NCBI GenBank assembly: GCA_000226015.1
Contig: JH155313.1
Coordinates: 7,048 to 34,244, forward strand
DNA from: Mnemiopsis leidyi
Lineage: Eukaryota > Ctenophora > Tentaculata > Lobata > Bolinopsidae
DNA: 27,197 nt
Direction of reading: 5' to 3'
Shown here piece by piece: positions 18,395 through 27,197 of the stretch. Under the pieces are notes generated by a model. That model did not search any database. It was not told the origin of the DNA and saw only the letters and a program-made list of their open reading frames with translations. How positions within the stretch are numbered: position 1 is the first letter of the stretch; every line of letters starts with the position of its first letter. The position numbers and the translations under genes were made by a program.

Positions 18395-18990
18395 AATTGT
18401 AAATGCTCACCAAGTTAGAAAAAAAGACATAGGAATAAGAGGAATTAAAGCAGCTTCAGAATGAAAATATTGAAACCTAAATTCAAAAGCTCCAACTAAT
18501 GTCTCATAGTATGCGACGGATAACAGCACCACCTACGAATTTTAATGTTGGACATAGCAACACGTGAATACTGATCGGTTGCCTTCTGTTTAGACGTTGA
18601 GCTTTTGTGTGACTTTGTCCTACCCTTATTCAAAGCGAAATGAGGGTCCTCGAGATTCAGATAATGGGAGGATCAAGGATGATCGAGGAGCGTGTCATAC
18701 ATTTAAGTTGAGACTTACACTTAGGTCTCAGTCTTTCGTCTGCTGCCTCCTCTACTGCACATAGCTATGCACTATGCAGCCTATTTTACACAGAGTAACA
18801 CAGCTTTAAGTTAGATTCTTGTCAGTGTTTCATGAGCTCTTATTCACTAATAGCACATATAGTATGACTCATGAAAGGCTGTCCGCCCCCAGGCATCTTT
18901 TAACTTCTGAGTCTAACCCTAACGCCCTAGTTTAACGTTTTGATTCACTCAGTATAGCAATAGATAAAACCTGATTTAATTCACACAAGG

Positions 18991-19136
18991 CGTGGAAAGT
19001 AACAGTACACGTGAAATTAAAGGTGAAACTGTGGAACTAGAAGTAAACTCGACGTGGAATTGTGGAAAGTAATACGTGCAATTAAAGGTGAAACTGTGGA
19101 ACTAGGAGTAAACTCGACGTGGAAAGTAACACGTGC
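18991..19136. repeat. direct repeat of about 60 bases, two copies and a partial third
   Basis: The sequence gtggaaagtaa...ttaaaggtgaaactgtggaactag(a/g)agtaaactcgac is present twice in tandem and followed by the first part of a third copy. It lies between the lipoxygenase and SEC13, just left of a candidate first exon on the minus strand. Confidence 0.85.
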
Positions 19137-19145
19137 ATCTCTCAC

Positions 19146-19186
19146 CTGTTTTTTCTGTTAACATAGATATTGTAAAGGTTCACCAT
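19146..19186 (-). CDS. candidate first coding exon of the lipoxygenase
   Basis: On the minus strand an acceptor-like tttcag ends at 19202, an ATG stands at 19186-19184, and the frame MVNLYNIYVNRKN runs to a good donor, CAG|GTGAGA, at 19146. It ends in phase 2, the phase required by the lipoxygenase exon at 14029-13917, so joining them keeps the frame open across a roughly 5-kb intron. The stop TAG just upstream of the ATG in the same frame suits a 5' untranslated part. The peptide is too short to show homology, so a chance match is quite possible. Confidence 0.28.
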
Positions 19187-19201
19187 AGTTTTCTAATTGA
19201 T

Positions 19202-22200
19202 CTGAAACGTAAGATCTTTTCTATCTCTAGTTGAAAAGGCACATTAACTCCCAAACTACGAAAACTATAGTTGTTTCATTTACAAATTTCGACAAATAGA
19301 TGAGACGAAATCCTATCAGGAAGTGGACGTAATTGACATAAGCTGGCACTTTGCCGATACTGATACATGAAAAATCTCAGCTTCGAGTTTTGAAATTTGA
19401 AACAACAACGCATTGTTATGTGCAGGAAACGTGTCACAAATACAATGTACTCAGTGCTTCAATGAGGCTATATATTGCTATTTTACTTTTATCACGGAAG
19501 AGTCTTGAAAGCCAAGTGAATCTGACTATGATTTGATTACAAACAAAAAACAAAAAATCCGTCATGCGTAAATCACCTATTTGCTAACTACGCAATCTAT
19601 TGAAAGTTGTGGCGTCGCTTGCTTCTTTGTATGTTCGGCCTGGCCCAATAAATATCTGCACTTCCTTGTCTTGATACGACGATGTTTCGAACGATGAAAG
19701 AGTTGGGTGGTGACGATAAAAATTTGAATTAGGATAAGTTGCGCGAGCAACTGTGGGGAGGAAATTGAATGGTATTATTATGATAATTTGGGAGTCTCTC
19801 TCAGATTTGAGATTGTGCTAGTTTTCCTCATGGGTAGGCAAAACATTTTTCATCGGATGCATTAATCATCATACAACTGAACTAGAATTTGCGATCAGCT
19901 TGCCAAGGAATTTTACATAATGTCAGTTTGTCAAAGATATCTAGAGTCATAAGTTTCAGATCATTGACTATAGTGGAGCTGTACTTTAGGTGAGTTGTTC
20001 GGGACCTTTTTTGGCAAGAATTCTATCCAATATTCAAGATTCAACTATACCTCTACTTTTTATCTATCTGACAATAAAATACCTTTAATAAAATCAAGTG
20101 TGCAACAGACTGGGACCTGTGTGGAAATCATAATGATTGAATTGCAAATTTTTTGAAAAATTCTCAAATTTTAAAGTTTACAGCAATCATTTAATAGATA
20201 AAACAAATTTCGGCACGATAATGCCCCAACTGTAAAATCCAATGTGTTCCAAGCATGCAGGTACTCACTACTCATCACAAGCTATGACAGCAATTTAAAA
20301 TTAAACGCAAATTTATATTAAGTCCTAGATCATATGAACAGGTTTATATTTTATTAAAAACTCTCACTAAATGTATAATTTTTATGTGTTGACGCACTGC
20401 CACTACCAGTATGTACCCAAATAGAGGCTGCCCAAGAAACATTGACTGTATATGTTACGTTGACTTAATGCAGAATTGAAAGGATGACCAAGATAGTCAA
20501 TTACTATTTTAGTTCTTCATTGTTCATGCAGGACGCTGCTAATTGAGTCTTCACTCCTTACCATAGGATTCATACGAAAATTTTTAGTTAGATACTTTTC
20601 TTCATTTTTAGTTCATCTTATAGTAATGAGTAACGTTAAACAACACACCATTCGAACCACAAGGCTGGGTTAACAAGATCTGATCTGTTGTAGACCGAAC
20701 TTCCACGAGTACATCGAAAGTTAATCGAAAGGGTTCTTGTCTGGAATTTTGTTTATAACTCGCCCTAATTTTATCTGGCACAAATCGCATAGTTGAGAAA
20801 AATTTGTGTTAAAGTTAAACTAAATTTGGCCATATAATTATAAAATTCAAGTCCAGTGCGAAAACAACGACCTTTAAATTAGCTACAGTTGAAATCGTGC
20901 ACTATTTATCTCAAATTTAGCTGCGAAAACAATTCTAGCAAAATAGTTTAGCTGAACGGTGTTTTAGCTGAATGTCGCGGCTATGTAGATCATTGATGCA
21001 GTCTTTCTTTGTATATCTAGAAGTTACAACACGTCGTGCGGTTATTTCGACATGGCTCTCGAAATTTAGTTCATTACTCAGTCCTAAACAGAAGAACGGA
21101 GCTCAACTGCTCTGTATAGTAATCCATTGTATGCATACCTCCATTCTGTCAAGAATGCCTCGGAATGTAAAATAGATTTGTGCACTTCTGTAAATATTGC
21201 AATTTGTGCACTAAAAATATTGTAAATGTTGCAATACTTGTGCACTAATGTTAAATTTTGACAATTTTTACTTCTGCCGTTGAACCAAATCAAACAAGGC
21301 TCAATTAGGTTGCCTCTTGATCACCTGATCTAGCACATTTTACCCATGTTCGGCGGGAAATTGTCTTGGGATAGGACCCCCTGAAGACACAAATAACACT
21401 GAGACGTCGGATAAAAACTAAAAAGTTGCAATATTAAGAAAATTTAATTTTTTACGGCAACAATCTACTCAAGTTATCGCGAATCATTTTCAGGAAAATG
21501 CAAGTCCCGGACTCCAAGCGGCAGAAATATGTAAACCGATGATACACTTACAGAGAAAATCCATGAGGACTTCATTGCAATTTAACAGTAATCATTACTA
21601 TACTGGTTTGGACTGAAACCTTAGTGCGCTGTGATAGAATAGATTTAGTTTTACGGTGGATTAAAGTACGTGATTGATTTCTCCAATCTTTAAATCACTT
21701 TTCTTTGTTATTGATAAACATTTTTACGAAACTTCAATTTCATTGGGGACCCACTTTGTTGAAGTTTAGAGGATATGGTTTAATTAACTGCCGTTCCTTC
21801 CAAAATAGTCTATGCAGTTACATTTATAATAGATGAACAATATTTATAACGAATGAACAATTATAGTTTAAAATATATTGCCATCGGTATTTGTCCTTCA
21901 AATCTGTCGATCAACGACTTATCTCTTTACTCTATAGTATTAGTAATTATCTGATTCACAAAATTTGACATTCTAATAACTTCGTTTTCGCAATATATTA
22001 ATATACGAATACAAGACAAGAATTAGGGCAAATCTTTACAAAATATTGAATTTACACGCAAATTTACTTCCGAACACAAAACCTCGCAGGAAAAGTGCTC
22101 AATGTGCGTTAATAAGAACGTTCTTTGCACCCCAACTAACAAACGTTTCTAAAAAATATGTCCGAAAACTTTGTAGGAGTCAAATTATCTCCGACGAATC

Positions 22201-22416
22201 TCGCAGATATAAGGCTTAAGTTGAACTGAACAAATTCAAGATAAGTCTTATTCATCCCATAATATTTGAATTTGTGTAAGATAAAACTAATTCTCATTAA
22301 GAATAAGAACCCGAAGATCTGTGGGCTGTCCTGGAATCTAAATTATTCAGTCACTATCATAAAAAACAAAAATTCCATATTATCATCAATTAAGTCACGT
22401 TTCAATCACGAGTCGA
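19202..22416. other. intergenic DNA between SEC13 and lipoxygenase, no gene seen
   Basis: No exon-like segment with recognisable motifs was found on either strand. A diverged direct repeat containing ttgtgcact and aatattg recurs around 21176-21255. The region presumably carries the SEC13 3' end and any lipoxygenase promoter. I could not point to a convincing core promoter. Confidence 0.45.
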
Positions 22417-25400
22417 TCAATTTGTTTTATTAGTGTCCTGTTTACTGATGCATATCCAAGCTCCTTTATGTGACTCTTTCCATAACGTTATCTGAAAATT
22501 AATTGGTTTGATGCGAAACTTTATAAAATACGACGCAATGTAACAATGTACTTGCTGTTTTATCAAATCCCATTTTAAATCATAAGGTTGTGGCACTTTT
22601 AAACATAAAATGGAAACAACGCTCCACATAAATGAGGCAATCGGTCGAATGTGGATGGAGGCTTTAAGCGGTGCTACTTTCGTATAATCGTAACTCACGT
22701 GCGCGCTAAATATAGCGCAAAACTATTTCCCGTGATGCGACATAAGGAAAGCGCTTGACGCGAACAAATACCAAAAGATAAAATGGCAAAAGTTCCACGT
22801 TGGCAAGATTCAGACAGTCAGTTTACTGACCTTATTATCACCACCACTGACCGCGAGGATGTCTCCCATTACTGACCAACTCAAATGCCACACTACATCG
22901 TCAAATGTGTGCATTGTTCTCTGCAAATGGTGTTTTAAAATCAAAATAAGGTCACATTTCATTAAAAAACAACATAAAGCACGATAATGACGTGTGTGGC
23001 GATAAGGCCATGAAAGTTAAAAGAATAGATAAGCGTAGATATCGCTTGAGTTAGCTTGGCTCAGCGTACTCCGAACCCTGTTATTTGAGAGATAATGCAC
23101 AAGATCTTCAAACCAACCATTATTTGTACAATTTACCTTATTAAAATTTCATACAAAATACACATTACCTGATTTACAATACCAAATACACAATATCAAA
23201 TACCTATACCCTAGTTAAGTTCCACATGTCACCCTACTAAACCAATTACAATTGTCTCTTATTCACTAATTACTAATTAATTGTCTCTTATTCACTAATT
23301 ACGTATAAATCTCTACTACGATTACATGAAGATCATTCACTTTCTTGCATCATTAGCACTAAATACTGTCGGGATATTTAACCCAAGTGTATATGTATTT
23401 AGTAATAAGGATATACAAGAACACAGTTACACACAAATAAAGCACAAAATGCAGTTATACATACTTTTATATCCCAGTTAGCTTTATCCAAGTCCTTGCA
23501 CTGCCAGATGAATACTTTGCCGTCTTGACAACAACTGGCGATAGTACTGGTAGTGAAGCCAGTGTCAGGCGCCCAGGCCACGTCCCTCACCCAGTTGTTG
23601 TGCCCTTTCAGCTCCGCCTCCATCTCCCATACATTCTTTTCGTCACTGAAGTGGACAATTTTCTCACCAAGGGTGAAGAAAAAACAGAAAGGACGGAAAA
23701 TGTGTGAAATAAGAAATATTGATGTAGAACACGAACCGTACAATTTACATCTAAGATAAGAGAGATGAATAGATACGATAAAGCTACTGATAGTTTACTT
23801 CAATTGAACGTCTCAAAGCATTACCTGAATTTCCAGACTTTTACAAGGTTGTCTCCACCTCCAGAAGCAAAACGCTTGCTGATAACATCGTAGTCTTTCG
23901 TGCTAGGCTGAAATTTTATCACAGTGAGTTTGTAAGACCCTGCAGAGGGAGAATTGTTAACAATTGATACAGCTTACAAAACTACGGTAAATTGCATCCA
24001 CCGTTTTAGCGGAACAACCAAGCGAGTAAAAACATTATAACATTTCACGGCCATCAACTCAAATGTGAACTCACATCGAGAGTAGTTCCAGAGGGATGAG
24101 AAGGAGCCCAACTTACAGCATTAACTCCAGTCTGTTGAGGAATATTTTATCTATAGGTCGACAAGTTAAAATTAGTTTTAACTGTTATAAGACGATGAAG
24201 ACTGTAGCTACAAAGAGGTCAGAAAAATTTCAAAGCCAAATTCTATTTAACCCACAACACTATTATTGACAGTAAATAAACTGACCGTGTGAGCATTCTG
24301 GATCATAAGAAAAGAGAACTTATCGTCCCCAGAGCCCTGCAAGATGCTGATAGTACCGTCACTAGAACCACACGCGAGGTACAGGCCAGTGTCCGGGGGT
24401 GCCCACTGGATGGAGTTTACCGAACTGGCGTGAACCTCGTGAGTGTAGAACTTCGTCCACTGCCCTCGGTCTGATTCTTTCCACAGGATCACCTGCAATT
24501 GTGGAAGGAGTCAAAGTATTTACTGAAAATGTTATGACTCATGACTTACATTTATTCTGACTTACATTTATTCTGAATCTTAATTTTTAGTGGCTTAAAT
24601 TCTGCCAGACTGTTAATCGTAAGAATTAATGACAAGACCAATTAGATGTTTTATTCTACTGTGAACACTGGACGATTGTTTCACTGAAGTTGACCCGCTA
24701 ATTGGGAGTAGAATATTCTTACTGTAAACAACATAGGACGTTTAACATGACCCATTGCGTGCCGACAGGACCCATTGCGCGATTTAGGCACACTTTTTAA
24801 ATGCCGGCACGCAATAGGTCCGATTTAAACGTGTTGGATTTCAAATACTAAAAATATTCAATCTTGAACAAAGTTTTGTGAATTGAACATAGTATAATGA
24901 ATTGAACATTTAGTATTGTGAAAAGAACGAAGTATTGTAAAAAGAACACAATTCGACCTTACCCTCTTATCGTAGGAACACGATGCAAGAGCATTTCCAT
25001 ACATCGGATGCATCCATGAAATCTGCCAAACTGGTCCATCGTGTCTGAAAGATAGAAAATATTTATAAGTAGTTGCAAAAGCCAACCAAGAGAATTATCC
25101 TCGATTGTCAGCCAGTTGGGGTACGGTACATCAAAATTAGAATAACATTATGTCTGCTGGGTGGTGTTGTGGGTTGATTTGTGCTTCCCATGCAGCAAAT
25201 CGGGGTTTGATACCTGGCTGTGATAAGTCGGCCAGTCACCAGACTGTGTCTGGTACGGCTTCGGTTGGAAATGCACAGTCCTGGCTCATAAGACTAACCC
25301 CCCCCCCCCTCAAATAGCTAGTACAGTCTGCATACCGAGTGGGTTTAAGAAAAGGAGATGAGCATCTCAAGCTATCCCGCCTAAGGTAGTGACTTTTTTT

Positions 25401-26331
25401 ACTTTGTTGGGGTTTATCCTCAAGTAGGATGGGTCATCAGATATCTGACCACCGTGTTGATGTGAAGTCCACAAGTGAATTGGACAAGCTGCAGGTGTAA
25501 CCAGAGACCGGGGGATTGTCCGGTATCAAAGCAAGAAACTAAGACAAGCTAACTTTAAAACCATCGAACGTTTTCTCTGCTTTGATGGCAACAGGCACTT
25601 TATTCCAAAGTTTTGGTCCTCTTACTGCGAATGAACTGTAGTAGAGCATCTGGTTGCGAAGGGAACTGCACTTTGACAGAGAAGGGATGACAGCCTTGGT
25701 AGTTGGTACCATGTCTTGAGGTGTCAATGAACTCAATATCGCAGCATAGCAGTTAGTAACAACATTATGTAGGATATTCCACATCATTAAAATTTGCATT
25801 GCATTTTGCATCATCTGTCTATGATTATGTTTTATTTCGGTAATTTTGAACTTTAAAGAAGATATATATTATACTGAAATCTACATAATTTTGAATAACG
25901 TTCCTACCCAATAAGTGTGGCAATAAGTCTGTGTTGATTCTTGTCCACTTCAAAAATCCTGACAGATCTATCAGAAGAGCATGTTGCCAGCCTATGTCCG
26001 TAAATGTCCATTTGGGCATCGTGCTGAAAAGGGTTTTAAATATAAAGACTGCAGCAGTTCAAGAAGATTCAAGAAGAATGTTTATTTTTTGTCTTACACA
26101 TAATTCAGCTATTTAAGGGGTCACTTGAGAATTTGATCATAACAGTTTGTGTACAGTTTGTTGCTTAGATAAGCTGAGCAAAAAAACTTAGTAATAATAA
26201 AGTTCTAAATAACAGATAGCTTTTAAAATTGAGATCATGGTATCATGTTGGCAAATTTTTCAATTTTATCTTTAAAAACTTACGATCATGTTCTCATGTT
26301 GGGTCTCAACTTTTCCAACCACAGTAGCCAT
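22417..26331 (-). CDS. SEC13: SEC13, WD-repeat coat and nuclear pore protein (complete, 9 exons)
   Basis: The exons on the minus strand are 26331-26284, 26023-25908, 25044-24963, 24492-24286, 24131-24075, 23907-23825, 23645-23465, 22920-22831 and 22491-22417. All use AG/GT borders, all junctions keep phase, and the sum is 312 codons, close to the roughly 320 of vertebrate SEC13. Diagnostic segments are [11 protein letters not shown] (15-25), [28 protein letters not shown] (58-72), [34 protein letters not shown] (214-224), [10 protein letters not shown] and SGGDNKITLWKE near the end, together forming a six-bladed WD propeller. In other eukaryotes SEC13 pairs with SEC31 in the COPII outer coat, belongs to the nuclear pore Y-complex and is part of GATOR2. 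The start ATG aligns with known N-termini. The C-terminal tail after the last blade is short. Introns carry repeats, but the coding frame is intact. Confidence 0.97.
23250..23302. repeat. 29-bp-period duplication in a SEC13 intron
   Basis: The 24-base block starting aattgtctcttattcactaa occurs at 23250-23273 and again at 23279-23302. It lies in the intron between SEC13 exons 23645-23465 and 22920-22831, away from splice sites. Confidence 0.85.
24738..24832. repeat. imperfect foldback in a SEC13 intron
   Basis: The left part acgtttaa...attgcgtgccg and the right part cggcacgcaat...ttaaacgt pair over about 28 bases with several mismatches. The block gacccattgcg is duplicated on the left side. 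It is relatively GC-rich for the surroundings and resembles a small MITE or foldback element. Confidence 0.7.
25150..25520 (+). mobile_element. SINE-like sequence (tRNA-derived head suspected)
   Basis: Within a SEC13 intron, a plus-strand segment is richer in G/C and contains ggtttgatacctgg, which resembles the pol III B box (GGTTCGANNCC), with a weak A-box-like gctgggtggtgttg about 60 bases upstream. A conserved-looking body follows, with ten C in a row and gggtttaagaaaaggagatg. This layout fits a tRNA-derived SINE. It directly precedes a LINE fragment on the other strand. The assignment is tentative because the B box is degenerate and no poly-A tail or target duplication was found. Confidence 0.4.
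25539..25814 (-). pseudogene. 3' fragment of a non-LTR retrotransposon reverse transcriptase
   Basis: The minus-strand frame of 91 codons carries [19 protein letters not shown] followed by a Phe-Lys helix. The motif S.a.RGPKLWN.lP..I is characteristic of the C-terminal end of Jockey/CR1-like LINE reverse transcriptases, after the thumb. The rest of ORF2 is absent, as expected of a 5'-truncated insertion. It lies in the SEC13 intron between exons 26023-25908 and 25044-24963, on the same strand as SEC13. Confidence 0.8.
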
Positions 26332-26847
26332 TGCGGAGAAGCCCTTTCTTAAACCAAAGCTATATCTGGAATCATAATTATCAAACCTTATTTATATTTT
26401 GGGGGGGGGGGACCAACCCCAGCTTTCCTCATTTTTCCCCATCCCCAAATCCAAATTTTCTGAATGTTTAATGGGCATTTATGGGGCAAAATTTAAAAAT
26501 TTGTAACCAAATTTTGCATCAGTAATGGTGTTTTAAAAGCTAATATTGTTATTGCAAGCAGCTATATGGAACCTATGACGAATTTAAAACACACAAATAA
26601 TTATTGGTGCAATAAAACGAGCCTTTAGTTAAATAGAAATACATCATAATTTCAATGTTATTAATAATGGACGATGGACATATATTTAGAAAATTCAAAA
26701 CTGTTATATAGGGAATCCGATAGACAATATAAATTATTCAACAGAAGAAGACCCACTTAATATGACATCACCATAATACAAGCAAACTATTACTATACAG
26801 ACACAGTTATATATTCAGACCTCTTTTGCTTATTGTATTTACAAGGA

Positions 26848-26884
26848 AATTTTTTCCACCCAGCCGGCCGCGAAGCAGCCTTAA
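26848..26884 (-). repeat. GC-rich interspersed repeat end (copy 2)
   Basis: This is the inverse copy of the block at 459-495, with one mismatch over 37 bases, again bordered by TTAA at the GC-rich side. The sequence to the right (taaggtggttaggaatcggg) has no counterpart next to copy 1, so TTAA probably marks the outer border of the shared unit. Confidence 0.55.
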
Positions 26885-26950
26885 CAAGGCATAAGGTGGT
26901 TAGGAATCGGGAGATTTGGTAGTATAGTGGGGTTAGCAGGATGGTGGTCC

Positions 26951-26986
26951 GTCGTCGTGGTCGTCGTGGTCGTCGTGGTCGTCGTG
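26951..26986 (+). repeat. microsatellite (gtcgtcgtg)4
   Basis: Four exact copies of a nine-base unit built from gtc/gtg triplets lie upstream of SEC13. No coding context was identified. Confidence 0.95.
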
Positions 26987-27197
26987 TCCCGCTCCTTTAT
27001 CAAAACAGCGATTGCGCAGGGTTAGAAATTGTTTTTAATTCAATGCGCCGCGCATCACTGTAGACTGATTAAATTTAATGAATGAGATCGTGAGTGTGGG
27101 ATTTGATTAATAATTGGTTTTGCAAATTGGGACATGGCAAAGTGTTTGTCTGTATGATGTAACTGACAACAAAAATAGAAAACATAGTCGGCTAAAA

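Larger units (their letters stand above)
26332..27197. other. region upstream of SEC13, no further gene seen
   Basis: This is the 5' flank of SEC13 on the minus strand. It contains an 11-base G run near 26401, AT-rich DNA, the GC-rich repeat at 26848-26884 and a trinucleotide-like microsatellite at 26951-26986. The base context before the SEC13 ATG is ccgcaATGG. No clear TATA box could be assigned. Confidence 0.5.

Noticed and set aside
18719-18754. Possible tiny exon on the minus strand (acceptor gtgcag, donor GTGTAAGT) with frame EEAADERLRPK
   Set aside because: The phase could join exon 14029, but it does not join the candidate start exon at 19186, and a 34-36-base match is easily chance.
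23525-23759. Plus-strand frames opposite SEC13
   Set aside because: These are antisense shadows of the SEC13 exon 23645-23465.

Overview
The window looks like nuclear DNA of an invertebrate animal. Genes are split by GT-AG introns of a few hundred bases to several kb, non-coding DNA is AT-rich, and it is littered with short inverted-repeat elements, a SINE-like and a LINE remnant and a minisatellite interrupted by a 42-base assembly gap. No species-level marker is visible. An aquatic, possibly non-bilaterian animal such as a cnidarian is my weak guess, because a lipoxygenase sits beside a very divergent intronless class A GPCR.

All recognisable genes lie on the minus strand. (1) A PLAT-domain lipoxygenase runs from about 14029 down to the left part of the window. 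Eight exons join with matching phase: 14029-13917, 13759-13630, 13089-12892, 12606-12455, 12235-12020, 11792-11641, 10964-10851 and 910-735. Together they give 416 uninterrupted codons covering the PLAT domain and the first part of the catalytic domain. The iron-ligand region would lie left of base 1. A possible first coding exon is at 19186-19146. (2) A complete single-exon rhodopsin-type GPCR (2352-1282) lies inside the 9.9-kb lipoxygenase intron, on the same strand. (3) A complete nine-exon SEC13 gene (312 codons) occupies 26331-22417.

The large lipoxygenase intron also holds a MULE-like remnant with a transposase fragment, a 555-bp pogo/Tc1-type non-autonomous element next to or nested in it, and several short foldback sequences. 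The 22-bp minisatellite begins almost at the splice donor of the exon at 11641. Between the lipoxygenase and SEC13 lie two further MITEs, a 59-bp perfect palindrome and direct repeats. SEC13 introns carry a SINE-like sequence, a LINE reverse-transcriptase 3' fragment and a foldback.

Functionally, SEC13 is a housekeeping coat and pore protein. The lipoxygenase would oxidise polyunsaturated fatty acids. The nested orphan GPCR has no ligand assignable from sequence; a link to lipoxygenase products is only a hypothesis suggested by the nesting.
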